Source of the DNA: a virus
Length of the DNA: 36,427 bases
Direction: 5' to 3' (one strand)
IMG/VR virus record: IMGVR_UViG_3300021247_000288
Span: 1 to 36,427 of that record
The notes under the pieces were generated by a model. The model ran no database searches, was not told where the DNA came from, and was given only the letters and a program-made list of their open reading frames with translations. Both the position numbers and the translations under genes were made by a program. Shown one piece after another: positions 19,806 through 28,482 of this stretch. The first letter of the stretch is position 1. Every line of letters begins with the position of its first letter.

Positions 19806-19996
19806 CATACAATACTTACGCTCACGTTTTTATAAACGGATCAATAGAGCGCATACAAAGATTAGATGGTAAGGCAAATACTAAATCAGAGCGCAAAAGA
19901 GTATTAAAATCAATATTCAGCGAACTGAAACCACTAGCAGCACGAAACCCACAAAACACATATTATGTTGAAATTAGACGCGTGGAAAACTTGTAA
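19802..19996 (+). CDS. Early hypothetical basic protein
   Basis: 64 residues: MTYNTYAHVFINGSIERIQR, a basic helix RKRVLKSIFSELKPL, then YYVEIRRVENL. Four-base overlap with the previous gene. Function unknown. Confidence 0.55.
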   Translation: MTYNTYAHVFINGSIERIQRLDGKANTKSERKRVLKSIFSELKPLAARNPQNTYYVEIRRVENL

Positions 19997-20051
19997 GATT
20001 TGCAAAGACTGCCGCAAAGAACAAATTAAAGCAACAAAGTTGCAAAAATAA
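19965..20051 (+). CDS. Possible 28-residue cysteine-containing peptide
   Basis: ATG 19965 to TAA 20049-20051 with CKICKDC near the middle; overlaps the previous gene by 32 bases. The cysteines suggest a half zinc knuckle. Its end overlaps operator copy 3. It may be real or chance. Confidence 0.3.
   Translation: MLKLDAWKTCKICKDCRKEQIKATKLQK
20031..20043. promoter_or_regulatory. Operator-like palindrome, copy 3
   Basis: GCAACAAAGTTGC, again GCAAC-N3-GTTGC, followed by AAAAATAAT as in copies 1 and 2. TTTGG at 20064-20068 lies 21 bases beyond the right half, compared with 22 and 20 at copies 1 and 2. It sits 56 bases before ATG 20099. Confidence 0.5.
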
Positions 20052-20098
20052 TCCCGGCGCGTATTTGGGGAATTACTAATTTTAAATAAACAAAACAC

Positions 20099-21487
20099 AT
20101 GAAAGCACAAACACTATTTGAGGACAAAATTGAATTTGAAAACGTTACTAGCGTTATTGGCTCAGGCTATGAGGTTGCAGTTGCAAAACTAGCCCTAGAG
20201 GACAAAGTTGCATATCGTGCAGCGCGTAAGAATATGCAGATACATTCTGCTATCATTCTTAAAATTAATGATGAATTTGCGGGCTTTTTTACTTACCAGA
20301 TTAACCACGATGCAAAAGAATTTTGCCTACTTCAATCTGCAATGGATTTAAACCGTAAGGATAAAAAAATCTATTCAGACATGGTTCGTGAAATTGTAAA
20401 ACAAAACACATTTGGTTACCCGATGGTTATGACCGTTTCACAAAAACATGATCTTGAAAACCCTAAAGTATTTGCAGCCATTGGGTTTAAAGAATATCTA
20501 AACCTGTCTGGATATTCTTACATGGTACATGGCGAACTTGAGCAGGTAAGAATGAAACGTCTTGCACACGCAACCATGACAAACGTTTGGAACTCAACAA
20601 AGGGCGATTGGCTTAAGATGAAAAAAGAATGGAACGCAAAAATTGAAGCAGCAGGTGAAAGAAATGGAGTCAAAAATCCAAAATTTGCATCACGTGAGGG
20701 CGCATGGCAGGGTGAGTCTGGAATGGCAAATGTTGTTCTTGCTAAACAAACAGTTGAAGCAGGTGAGATAAAAAATGACATGACAAAATCATTAAACGCA
20801 AATGTATCTGTACTTGATCCAGTTGCTTGTGAGATTATTTTGCGTTTCTTTATGCCATTGGATGGATGCCGCGTTTACAATCCATTTGGCGGTGGTGTTC
20901 AATTTGGATTTGTTACTGGTGATTGCGGCTATGAATACCTTTCAAGTGAAATAAGACAAAACCAGGCAGACGCAAACAATGCTATTTGTCAAGATTTCTA
21001 CAATACAAAATGGCTTGTTTCTGATAGTTCTAAGTTCAAACCAAAACAAAAATACGATCTTGTATTTACTTGCCCACCTTACTACCAAGTAGAGGATTAT
21101 CTTGACTACGATGGGAAACCACCGGTGGGTGAATTAAATTCATTGCCAACTTACGAGGAGTTTAGAGATACACTTTTTCAAGGTTACAAAAATGCAATTG
21201 AAGCCCTTAATGATAATTGCTTCTTTGTTGTTATGACAGGTGATAGTAGGGATAAAAATGGTGCTTACTACGGATGCGAAGCTGAACACGAATTGTTTTT
21301 TAAAGAGCAAGGATTGCATATTTATAACAAAATTGTTTACTTAGAATGTGAGTTCACTAGACTTGCACACGCTAAAAGAACATTGCACTATCGTAAGTTT
21401 CCAAAACGTGAACAAAAGATTTTGATTTTTTACAAAGGGGATATGTCTAAGATTAAAGACCGTCATGTAAATATTGGACGTTTGTGA
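20099..21487 (+). CDS. GNAT-like domain fused to a DNA methyltransferase domain
   Basis: 462 residues. The N-terminal ~150 look like a GNAT acyltransferase fold (FAGFFTYQINHD, then AMDLNRKDKKIYSDMVREIV and NPKVFAAIGFKEYL), a fold also used by the Mu Mom DNA-modifying protein. A linker (150-235) precedes an amino-methyltransferase domain: motif I NPFGGG near 260, an SSEIRQNQADANN acidic-loop region, and motif IV TCPPYY near 323, then FFVVMTGDSRDKNG. It probably modifies adenine or another base of phage DNA. A cysteine-rich enzyme gene overlaps its end. Confidence 0.65.
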   Translation: MKAQTLFEDKIEFENVTSVIGSGYEVAVAKLALEDKVAYRAARKNMQIHSAIILKINDEFAGFFTYQINHDAKEFCLLQSAMDLNRKDKKIYSDMVREIVKQNTFGYPMVMTVSQKHDLENPKVFAAIGFKEYLNLSGYSYMVHGELEQVRMKRLAHATMTNVWNSTKGDWLKMKKEWNAKIEAAGERNGVKNPKFASREGAWQGESGMANVVLAKQTVEAGEIKNDMTKSLNANVSVLDPVACEIILRFFMPLDGCRVYNPFGGGVQFGFVTGDCGYEYLSSEIRQNQADANNAICQDFYNTKWLVSDSSKFKPKQKYDLVFTCPPYYQVEDYLDYDGKPPVGELNSLPTYEEFRDTLFQGYKNAIEALNDNCFFVVMTGDSRDKNGAYYGCEAEHELFFKEQGLHIYNKIVYLECEFTRLAHAKRTLHYRKFPKREQKILIFYKGDMSKIKDRHVNIGRL

Positions 21488-22278
21488 GAACCTATGAGCC
21501 ATATATTACACTAAACAAAAACGCGCGAGGTATTTATATACTTGACACTACGATGGGTTGCCAAAGTGGTGTCAAGGCCACGCCGGGCGGATGTTATAAC
21601 GATTGCTACTCAGCACGGGCAGCAAAGATTTACGGCTACGATTTTGGTACAACAGTTATTAGGAAGTTTAGGAATAAGCAACACGAGCAAGAAATAAGAA
21701 ACCAAGTAAAAAAGATACCTTTAGGTTTTGTTCGTATTGGTAGCAGCGGTGATCCATCCGAAGCATGGCAGCACACAATTGATGTATGTAAGTCATTGCA
21801 AGATGTTCAACTTAGTTTGTTTGACATAAGAACAGAAATTGTTATTATAACTAAGCATTGGCAAACACTTACAAAAATCCAACTTGAACAAATTAAACTG
21901 CTACCGATTTGCATTAATACTTCTGTTTCTGCATTGGATGAAATGACAATAATGGAAAAAAACGTTGAACAATACCAGATACTTAAAAATTATTGTAAGT
22001 CTGTTTTGCGTGTTGTCACTTGTGATTTTAATACAAAAAATGTAACTGGATTTGGCTACTCAATAATTCAGGACATGCTTCTAAAAAATGAAAACGTAAT
22101 TGATACTGTATTTAGGCCATCAAAGAAAAACCAGCTTGTAATCAATGAAATTATTAATATTCACAAAACCAAGTTTCTTGGAAAAAATGCAATTGTTAGT
22201 AAATTCAATAAAAAAACTTATTTTGGCAAATGCGATACTTGCATTGAGAAATGCGGTGTTGGTAAACTATCACTATGA
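21484..22278 (+). CDS. Cysteine-rich radical-SAM-like enzyme
   Basis: 264 residues from GTG 21484 overlapping the previous stop (GTGA). N-terminal cysteines occur at 26, 37 and 41 (TMGCQSG, GGCYNDCYSARAAK), then FVRIGSSGDPSEAWQHT, a pattern like phage radical SAM proteins, though the canonical CxxxCxxC is not exact. A C-terminal cluster CDTCIEKCG could hold a second iron-sulfur or zinc site. Tight coupling with the GNAT-methyltransferase suggests joint base modification. Confidence 0.55.
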   Translation: MRTYEPYITLNKNARGIYILDTTMGCQSGVKATPGGCYNDCYSARAAKIYGYDFGTTVIRKFRNKQHEQEIRNQVKKIPLGFVRIGSSGDPSEAWQHTIDVCKSLQDVQLSLFDIRTEIVIITKHWQTLTKIQLEQIKLLPICINTSVSALDEMTIMEKNVEQYQILKNYCKSVLRVVTCDFNTKNVTGFGYSIIQDMLLKNENVIDTVFRPSKKNQLVINEIINIHKTKFLGKNAIVSKFNKKTYFGKCDTCIEKCGVGKLSL

Positions 22279-22733
22279 CACCCAAAGAACGCTACAACGC
22301 AGCCCATAAATACAATTTCGAGCGTGCATACCCAAAGGCATACAAAGACGGTCACTACGCGCCGCCGCCTTATCCAAAAGTTAAAACAGCGAACGGCCTC
22401 ACGAAGTTTATATGTCAGTTCCTCATGTGGCACGAACACCGCGCAACGAGGATAAGCAGTGCAGGCCGATTGATTGACGGACTTGAGAAACAACCAAGCG
22501 GGGCAATACTTACAACAAAGAAATGGATACCAGGTAGCACCCGCAAAGGTAGCGCAGATATTTCGGCCACCATACGGGGTCGTAGCGTAATGATGGAAAT
22601 AAAAATTGGCAAAGACCGTGCAAGTGAATACCAATTAAAGGAACAAGAACGCGAACGTAAAGCAGGTGGTGTCTACGAATTTATCTCAACACCTGAGCAG
22701 TTTTTTGAATTGTATGACAGTTTAATAAAATAA
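22275..22733 (+). CDS. VRR-NUC type nuclease / resolvase
   Basis: 152 residues. The catalytic core is at about 85-140: GSADISATIRGRSVMMEIKI and then YQLKEQERERKAGGVYEFIS. The D of GSAD, the E-I-K triad and the glutamine of the following helix match the PD-(D/E)XK pattern of VRR-NUC domains. These act on branched or flapped DNA in phage replication. ATG overlaps the previous stop by four bases. Confidence 0.8.
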   Translation: MTPKERYNAAHKYNFERAYPKAYKDGHYAPPPYPKVKTANGLTKFICQFLMWHEHRATRISSAGRLIDGLEKQPSGAILTTKKWIPGSTRKGSADISATIRGRSVMMEIKIGKDRASEYQLKEQERERKAGGVYEFISTPEQFFELYDSLIK

Positions 22734-22737
22734 CACT

Positions 22738-23121
22738 ATGGAAAAACAATCTTACTATTTTAGCCATGACAGCAATGCGCGAAATGATGTTAAAATAATC
22801 AAACTACGCCGACAGTTGGGGCTAGAGGGTTATGGTCTTTATTGGTGTCTTATCGAAATGCTACGCGATGCGCCCGAAAACAAACTACCCATTGACGCCA
22901 TTGATGACATTGCTTTTAGCTTGAATATTAGCAAAGAAAAGATTGAAACCGTCATAAATAACTACGGACTATTCACCGTTGATCAATGCAACTTCTTCAG
23001 CCAACGACTTATACGCTCAATGGAACAGTACAAAGAGATTAAGCTGAAACTATCTGAGGGGGGCAAAAAGGGAATGATTAACCGTTATCAGAAACCTAAA
23101 AAGCCAGAAGTAGTGCTATGA
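22738..23121 (+). CDS. DUF4373 / Lin1244-type replication protein
   Basis: 127 residues. It has SYYFSHDSNARNDVKIIKLR, then LGLEGYGLYWCLIEMLRDA and a recognition-helix-like SLNISKEKIETVINNY. This is the DUF4373 winged-helix-like domain seen in Firmicutes and Bacteroidota phage proteins near replication genes. Full-length relatives carry a C-terminal extension; here only the N-terminal domain is present. It starts at the aacactATG signature and overlaps the primase start. Confidence 0.8.
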   Translation: MEKQSYYFSHDSNARNDVKIIKLRRQLGLEGYGLYWCLIEMLRDAPENKLPIDAIDDIAFSLNISKEKIETVINNYGLFTVDQCNFFSQRLIRSMEQYKEIKLKLSEGGKKGMINRYQKPKKPEVVL

Positions 23122-24890
23122 TAAGTCAAGACAGTATAAACGAACTAAAGGGCATTGCTAAAATGTCTGAGATATTAGGATTGTTTGCAACGGTTAAACG
23201 AGCCGGCACAAATTACCAAGCTAAATGTCCTATCCACAATGAAAAGACACCATCATTTACCGTACCGGCAAACAATGACACGTTTGGTAAATGTTTTGGG
23301 TGTGGATTTAGTGGTGATGTGTTTGACCTAGTGATAAAGCAAAACAATTGCACCTTTTACGAAGCCGTTGAATTTGTTGCAGCGCATTACAATTTCCAAC
23401 TAGAGCAAGATGGTGCGCCACCCGTGCCACCAGTGCCACGTCTTGAGAAACTAGAAACAAAGTTCATAGAATGGTTTGAAAATAGGGGCATAAGCAACAA
23501 CACCCTGCTTAGGTTTAATGTCACGCAATCCGTTGAATGGATGCCAAAGGCGCAAAAGGAAATACCTGTTCTTTGCTTTAACTATTACCGTGATGACAAA
23601 CTTGTCAACATCAAATACCGTGGGGCGCAAAAGGACTTTAGACTAAACAAAGCCAGTGAGTTAATCTTTTACAATATTGACGCGATCAAGGATGAAGATA
23701 CCTGTATAATCGTAGAGGGTGAAATTGACGCGCTCAGTATGTACGAAGCAGGCATTTACAACGTGGTAAGCGTTCCCAATGGCACCACACCAAAAGGCAA
23801 TATGCGCCTGCAATACCTTGACAACTGCTACGAATACTTTGTAGGTAAGACCAAGATTATCATTGCCACCGATAATGACACCGTAGGTAAAGCCCTTAAA
23901 GAAGAACTATCCCGCCGCTTGGGCAAAGACCGATGTTATGAAATAACCCTACCCGATGGATGCAAGGATGCTAACGATGTGTTAAAATTGCACGGCAAAG
24001 CAACCTTAGCCCTATTGGTTGAACAAGCGCGGGAACTACCGATTGACGGCGTAGTGAACCATGATGACCTTGCCGCCGATATTATGGACTACTACGAGAA
24101 CGGATATCCACAAGGAACCAAGGTAGGCATTGAGGGCTTTGACGAATACCTACAACTTATGCCGGGCCAGTTTACCACCGTCACCGGCGCACCAGGACAC
24201 GGTAAGTCCGAATGGGTTGACAACATGATAGCACACACGGCGGTTAAGTCTGGTTGGAAGTGGGCAGTATGTTCATTTGAGAATACACCTGCCGCGCTAC
24301 ATGGCACCAAGATAGCTGAGAAAATAGGCGGCAAAGCATTTGATTTCAGGCGCGATCCGCAAAATAGACTAGCCCCAAGTGACATGAAAATGATTTTGTC
24401 ATTTATAGGCTCAAATTTCGCCTTTATAAATACTTCCAATACAGATATCACATTGGATGGGATATTGGCTAAAACAGCCGAATTAGTGGCAAGAAAGGGT
24501 ATAAATGGATTATTGATAGACCCGTGGAACTACATTGAGCATAAAATACCCAACGGCACACCCGAAACATTGTACATATCCGACTGCTTGACCAAGCTAA
24601 AACACGCAGCCATGAAACTAGGCATCCACATAATTTTGATAGCCCACCCTGCAAAATTGCAAAAGCCAATGGGCCAAAAAAAGTACGAAGTTCCCACCAT
24701 GTATTCCATTTCTGGAAGCGCACATTTTAACAATAAAACGGACAACGGATTGACAGTTTATAGGGATTTTGAGACGGGAATTGTTGAAATTCACATTCAG
24801 AAGGTCAGGTACTCTTGGTTGGGTAAAATTGGATGTGTGCAATATAATTATAATACATACACACGTCAATATGAGTATATTAATAACTAG
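23118..24890 (+). CDS. Bifunctional DNA primase-helicase
   Basis: 590 residues. CHC2-type zinc domain at about 35-65 (CPIHNEKTPSF and CFGCGFSGDVF). TOPRIM primase core at about 195-290: IIVEGEIDALSMYEAG, IIATDNDTVGK and DANDVLK. C-terminal DnaB-like helicase from about 340, Walker A GAPGHGKS at 356-363 and hydrophobic Walker B GINGLLIDPWNYIEH. It would unwind and prime the phage DNA at the fork, as T7 gp4 does. The stop lies in the first repeat of the iteron-like array. Confidence 0.92.
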   Translation: MISQDSINELKGIAKMSEILGLFATVKRAGTNYQAKCPIHNEKTPSFTVPANNDTFGKCFGCGFSGDVFDLVIKQNNCTFYEAVEFVAAHYNFQLEQDGAPPVPPVPRLEKLETKFIEWFENRGISNNTLLRFNVTQSVEWMPKAQKEIPVLCFNYYRDDKLVNIKYRGAQKDFRLNKASELIFYNIDAIKDEDTCIIVEGEIDALSMYEAGIYNVVSVPNGTTPKGNMRLQYLDNCYEYFVGKTKIIIATDNDTVGKALKEELSRRLGKDRCYEITLPDGCKDANDVLKLHGKATLALLVEQARELPIDGVVNHDDLAADIMDYYENGYPQGTKVGIEGFDEYLQLMPGQFTTVTGAPGHGKSEWVDNMIAHTAVKSGWKWAVCSFENTPAALHGTKIAEKIGGKAFDFRRDPQNRLAPSDMKMILSFIGSNFAFINTSNTDITLDGILAKTAELVARKGINGLLIDPWNYIEHKIPNGTPETLYISDCLTKLKHAAMKLGIHIILIAHPAKLQKPMGQKKYEVPTMYSISGSAHFNNKTDNGLTVYRDFETGIVEIHIQKVRYSWLGKIGCVQYNYNTYTRQYEYINN

Positions 24891-24929
24891 GTTATAACTA
24901 GGTTATTAAGGTAGTTAGAACTAGGTAAT
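24885..24929 (+). repeat. Iteron-like direct repeats; possible replication origin
   Basis: AACTAGGTTAT occurs in tandem at 24885-24895 and 24896-24906, and AACTAGGTAAT at 24919-24929. The spacings are 11 and 23 bases, about one and two helical turns. A TTCGC-TTC-GCGAA hairpin follows at 24966-24978 in an AT-rich gap (24891-25027) directly after the primase-helicase. This could be an origin or a regulator-binding array. Confidence 0.4.
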
Positions 24930-25005
24930 AGCATTAAAGGAAATGAAATGAAATATAAAGAGATTTTCGCTTCGCGAATAAGTAGGAAAATAAAAATAAA
25001 AATAG

Positions 25006-25013
25006 TATATTTG
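25006..25013 (+). promoter_or_regulatory. -7 box TATATTTG
   Basis: Exact TAnnTTTG match 14 bases before ATG 25028, after an A-rich stretch. No clear -33 box. Confidence 0.4.
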
Positions 25014-25027
25014 AGAAAAATATAACT

Positions 25028-25249
25028 ATGGAAATCGTAAAAGTTACCGACCAAATGAAAGACAGAATTGTTGACAAAGCAAAAAAATTGCACACGCTAA
25101 ACCCTACCGAATGGGTGCATGTAGTTTCTGACGATGCTTTGAAGATTGTTCAAACTTTGAGAACTTACATGCGAATGGGGTATCTTGAAAAAAGGAAGTT
25201 GAAACTACTTACTGGCAAAGACGGTAAAATTTTCGTAAAGTTTTCATAA
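25028..25249 (+). CDS. Small hypothetical protein before terminase
   Basis: 73 residues: MEIVKVTDQMKDRIVDKAKK, then EWVHVVSDDALKIVQTLRTY and a terminal strand GKIFVKFS. Basic and helical at first. Sits between the iteron-like repeats and the small terminase, with its own likely promoter. Function unknown. Confidence 0.55.
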   Translation: MEIVKVTDQMKDRIVDKAKKLHTLNPTEWVHVVSDDALKIVQTLRTYMRMGYLEKRKLKLLTGKDGKIFVKFS

Positions 25250-25254
25250 CTTAG
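25247..25254 (+). promoter_or_regulatory. -7 box TAACTTAG, leaderless spacing
   Basis: TAACTTAG-CACC-ATG: the box ends four bases before the TerS start codon at 25259, the same as at 5942. It overlaps the stop of the previous gene. No TTTG at the standard distance. Confidence 0.4.
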
Positions 25255-25258
25255 CACC

Positions 25259-25702
25259 ATGCCAGGAGGAAGACCAGATATTTACACCGTAGAACTCGCA
25301 GAGAAAGTCTGTGAGCAGATAGCTACTACCACATTCAGCCTACGGACAATTTGCAAACAGGATGGGATGCCATCAGTAGGAACTATTTTGAAGTGGTTAA
25401 GGGAAAAGGATGAGTTTCTTGCATTGTACACGCGCGCGAAGGAAGAGCAGGCCGACATGCTTATCGAGGAAATGATAGATATTTCAGACGATGGAAGCAA
25501 CGACTTTATGACCGTGACTAAGGGCGATGTGGAATACGAACAGGAAAACAAGGAAGTTACCAACCGATCTAAACTGAGGGTAGAAACACGCAAATGGATA
25601 GCTTCCAAACTTAAGCCTAAGAAATACGGCGATAAGATTACACAAGAACTTACCGGCAAAGACGGTGGGCCGATAACTGTAACTGGAATGCAAATAATCT
25701 AA
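25259..25702 (+). CDS. terS: Terminase small subunit (Sf6 gp1-like)
   Basis: 147 residues. Helix-turn-helix region at about 14-55 (AEKVCEQIATTTFSLRTICK, GMPSVGTILKWLREKDEF), helical middle RAKEEQADMLIEEMIDIS, and a C-terminal RVETRKWIASKLKPKKYGDK followed by GKDGG. This closely follows the Sf6 gp1 family. It recognises the packaging site and presents DNA to the large subunit. Here the large subunit is 3.5 kb away because accessory genes are inserted. Confidence 0.9.
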   Translation: MPGGRPDIYTVELAEKVCEQIATTTFSLRTICKQDGMPSVGTILKWLREKDEFLALYTRAKEEQADMLIEEMIDISDDGSNDFMTVTKGDVEYEQENKEVTNRSKLRVETRKWIASKLKPKKYGDKITQELTGKDGGPITVTGMQII

Positions 25703-25706
25703 CACT

Positions 25707-26369
25707 ATGCTACTCTACAAATTCGCCACCCGCTCACGCCCTGACAAGTTCAAGGCGGCTATTGACAACATAGCCAAACTATCTACGCAACCCTACCATG
25801 TGCGCATATCGGCGGACGCGGATGATACAACGATGTTCAACTTTGCCATGATGCGTTGGATAGGGGAACGGCCTGAACTGTCTATCCGCTACGGTACTAA
25901 GGTTAGTAAGATTGAAGCGGTCAACCGTGACATGGATATATTACCCGATTGGGATATTGTTGTGGGTATGAGCGATGACATGGAATTTACTGTCAAGGGT
26001 TTTGACGAACAGATAGTTAACGCATTTGGTGGGGATTATGACCAGTTGGTACATTTCCCGGATGGGTATGTCAATGAGAAGTTAGTTACACTACCGATAA
26101 TGGGTAGGGCTTACTATGATCGATTTGGGTATATCTACCATCCTACATACAAATCCCTTTGGGCAGATAATGACCAAATGGAAACCGCTATTATGTTAGG
26201 AAAATATAAATACGTAAATAAAAATATCTACAAACACCAACATCCTGCATGGACTGGGGCAGCAGTTGATTCTTTACTTAAAGAAACACAAGCCTTTTAC
26301 AGGGAAGACGAAATAAATTATTTGCGCCGCAAAAAACATGGATTTCCAAAAGAAAATGTGTATATTTGA
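25707..26369 (+). CDS. Glycosyltransferase-like protein
   Basis: 220 residues. Begins LLYKFATRSRPDKFKAAIDN, typical for viral nucleotide-sugar transferase-like proteins, with WDIVVGMSDDMEF holding a DD metal-binding-like pair near 89-95, and SLWADNDQMETAIMLGKY later. It starts at the aacactATG signature. The final codons (GTG TAT ATT TGA) contain the TATATTTG box of the following HNH element. Confidence 0.6.
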   Translation: MLLYKFATRSRPDKFKAAIDNIAKLSTQPYHVRISADADDTTMFNFAMMRWIGERPELSIRYGTKVSKIEAVNRDMDILPDWDIVVGMSDDMEFTVKGFDEQIVNAFGGDYDQLVHFPDGYVNEKLVTLPIMGRAYYDRFGYIYHPTYKSLWADNDQMETAIMLGKYKYVNKNIYKHQHPAWTGAAVDSLLKETQAFYREDEINYLRRKKHGFPKENVYI

Positions 26370-26476
26370 AGTGCTCAATCACTAAAATGAAAACATTTAA
26401 AACTTTCCCCGAAACAGATTGTCCACGCGCAAATGCGCTAGTGGTTGAGCCTTTCTGTCTAGGGGATTTTTTTATT
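26361..26476 (+). ncRNA. Structured leader of HNH copy C (divergent form)
   Basis: TATATTTG at 26361-26368 overlaps the preceding stop. Hairpin 1 is AGTG/CACT (26370-26373 and 26380-26383) with loop CTCAAT. Hairpin 2 is CCCC...GGGG (26407-26410 and 26462-26465) plus ACAG/CTGT, with apical CCAC-GCGC-AAAT-GCGC-TA-GTGG. GCTCAATCACT (26373-26383) is complementary to AGTGGTTGAGC (26440-26450) apart from one G-U. The partner is not in the apical loop, so this copy differs. ATG follows the stem by 11 bases. Confidence 0.55.
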
Positions 26477-26989
26477 ATGGAAACAGAAATATGGAAAGAC
26501 GTAGAAGGATTTGAAGGTTTATATCAGGTGTCAAATTTTGGTATGGTAAAAAGCCTTGCTAGGTTTTTTATAGGTGGTAATGGTTCTATTATTCAAAAAA
26601 AAGATACATTTATAAAATTTGGTAAAGATACTAGCGGTTATTATCAAATAGCTTTGTATAAAAACGGGAAAGTGAAGAGAGTTAAAGTGCACAGGTTAGT
26701 ATATGAAACATTTATAGGGAAAACTAATCTGCAAATAGATCATATTATTGAGGGTAATAAGTTGGATAATAGGATAGAAAATTTACAACCTGTAACTAAT
26801 AGAGAAAACATATCTAAGCATAAATTGACAAAAAATAAATCTAGCCAATACACAGGTGTTTGTCTTAATAAAAAGACAAATAGATGGGGTGCTAGAATTT
26901 ATATGAATGGGAAATACAAGCATATTGGTTATTTTTCAACAGAAATAGAAGCCGCACAAGCATACCAAGATAAACTTAACACACTATGA
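26477..26989 (+). CDS. NUMOD4-HNH-AP2 homing endonuclease (copy C)
   Basis: 170 residues from ATG 26477; upstream in-frame codons lie in the leader. NUMOD4 (METEIWKDVEGFEGLYQVSN), HNH core (VHRLVYETF, QIDHIIEGN, DNRIENLQ) and AP2 (SQYTGVCLNKKTNRW, GYFSTEIEAAQAYQ) are all present. It is inserted between two glycosyltransferase genes inside the terminase interval. Its TGA overlaps the next ATG by four bases. Confidence 0.92.
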   Translation: METEIWKDVEGFEGLYQVSNFGMVKSLARFFIGGNGSIIQKKDTFIKFGKDTSGYYQIALYKNGKVKRVKVHRLVYETFIGKTNLQIDHIIEGNKLDNRIENLQPVTNRENISKHKLTKNKSSQYTGVCLNKKTNRWGARIYMNGKYKHIGYFSTEIEAAQAYQDKLNTL

Positions 26990-27543
26990 TAGTCTTATCC
27001 ATCCTAATACCATCACTCCACAAACGCACAGGACTATTGGGCGCACTGCTCAAAGACTTGCAAGCGCAGGCAACGGATGAGGTGGAAATACTCACGTCTG
27101 TTGACGGTGGCGAAATATCCACAGGCAACAAGAGAAACAACCTAGTCAACGCAGCTAAAGGAAAGTATACCGTATTCGTAGATGACGATGACTGCGTATC
27201 TAGTGACTACATCCCATCCATACTCGAAGCAGCCAAGCAAGACGCAGACGTGATAGTATTCAACGGTATCATGACCACAGACGGACGCAACCCTAAGAAA
27301 TGGTACATAAGCAAAGACTTGCCGTACAAGTCTGAGATAATGAACGGTGAAGAGATTTACCTACGCTATCCCAACCACATAGTACCTATCAAACGCGACA
27401 TAGCTTTACAGGTACCGTTCCCGAACAAGTACCGTGAAGAGGACTTTGACTATGCTACCAAGCTGCATAACATGGGGCTGATTAAGACCGAAGCAAAGAT
27501 TGACAAATATTTGTACACTTACAGATTTATACAAGGGAAATAA
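26986..27543 (+). CDS. GT2-family glycosyltransferase
   Basis: 185 residues. LSILIPSLHKR opens the nucleotide-binding fold, SVDGGEISTGNKRNN follows, and YTVFVDDDDC (about 60-69) holds the DxD metal-binding motif. A conserved REEDFDYATKLHN (about 149-161) resembles the catalytic ED block of GT2 enzymes. It transfers a sugar from a nucleotide donor to an unknown acceptor. Confidence 0.85.
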   Translation: MIVLSILIPSLHKRTGLLGALLKDLQAQATDEVEILTSVDGGEISTGNKRNNLVNAAKGKYTVFVDDDDCVSSDYIPSILEAAKQDADVIVFNGIMTTDGRNPKKWYISKDLPYKSEIMNGEEIYLRYPNHIVPIKRDIALQVPFPNKYREEDFDYATKLHNMGLIKTEAKIDKYLYTYRFIQGK

Positions 27544-27553
27544 ACAGAACACT

Positions 27554-27883
27554 ATGAAAAAAGTAATATTATCCTTTATGCTTTTAGGCGCAATCAAAAG
27601 CAATGCACAAAACAAAACAGATGGCATTTATTTAGGTCAATCTAACAATTTCAATCTTATTAAGATTGGCGGTAATTCTGAAGTAGCACGTTTAAAAGCT
27701 GGAAGTGATACATTAGAAGTGTTTTACGGTAAAATTAAATTTATTAAGATTGGAGATGATGTATTTGAAATTACTAGTCCATCATTGAAAAAGGTTGAAC
27801 CATTAAGCATTGGAACATACTATAAACAATTTTGGCCCAATAACGTTCAACCAGCATTTAACACAAGAACTGAAAAACTATGA
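27554..27883 (+). CDS. Small exported protein
   Basis: 109 residues from ATG 27554 (context cagaacactATG; the upstream in-frame ATG at 27500 is inside the previous gene). The N-terminal signal peptide is KKVILSFMLLGAIKSNAQ with cleavage likely after NA. The mature part is beta-rich with repeated IKIGGNSE / FIKIGDD phrases. It may be periplasmic, surface-exposed or virion-associated. No family recognised. Confidence 0.6.
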   Translation: MKKVILSFMLLGAIKSNAQNKTDGIYLGQSNNFNLIKIGGNSEVARLKAGSDTLEVFYGKIKFIKIGDDVFEITSPSLKKVEPLSIGTYYKQFWPNNVQPAFNTRTEKL

Positions 27884-28482
27884 CCAAATACTCCCAAAAC
27901 ACCGAAGACATTGCCATCCGCAACTACTTCAACGGATACACAGGCCGCTTACTGTCAATCGGTGAGAATGACGGTATTACGCTGAGCAATGCCCGCGCAT
28001 TAATCGAGTTAGGATGGGAAGCCGACCTAGTAGAACCAAGCCCAACCGCATACGCTATGTTGGAAATGTTGTACAAGGGCAATGACAAGGTAAAGACGCA
28101 TAAGCTAGCCATTGCGGATAAAAACGGATCAGTTGAACTGTTAGATATGGGTAGTCACTTAGGCCGTGGCGATACTTCGCTATTGGCTACCATTGTACCA
28201 AGTGAAACAAGCCGTTGGGTAGGTACTGACTTCACACCTGTTAAGGTTAAGGCTATGACTTTGACTAAGTTTGTCAAGGATAAGCAGCCTTACGACTTCA
28301 TTAGCATTGATGCTGAGGGTATGGACGTGACCATCTTGCAACAAGTGGACTTTAGTCATGTGAAATGTATTTGCATTGAGTGGAATAACAAACCAGAGAT
28401 AGCCGCAGCGATTAGAGCCGTAGTGCCTGAAAGGTTTAGGGAAATATATCGGTCATTGGAAAATCTTATCTATGCGCTCTAA
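27880..28482 (+). CDS. FkbM-family methyltransferase
   Basis: 200 residues. SQNTEDIAIRNYF, then LLSIGENDGITLSNARAL (SAM-binding loop), WEADLVEPSPTAYAML, and DFISIDAEGMDVTILQ, all standard FkbM blocks. Family members methylate sugars, peptides or polyketides. Adjacent sugar transferases suggest a glycan substrate. Overlaps the neighbouring genes on both sides. Confidence 0.88.
   Translation: MTKYSQNTEDIAIRNYFNGYTGRLLSIGENDGITLSNARALIELGWEADLVEPSPTAYAMLEMLYKGNDKVKTHKLAIADKNGSVELLDMGSHLGRGDTSLLATIVPSETSRWVGTDFTPVKVKAMTLTKFVKDKQPYDFISIDAEGMDVTILQQVDFSHVKCICIEWNNKPEIAAAIRAVVPERFREIYRSLENLIYAL

Noticed and set aside
22218-22634. 138-codon minus frame over the VRR-NUC gene
   Set aside because: Antisense shadow: the plus-strand frame contains clear nuclease motifs.
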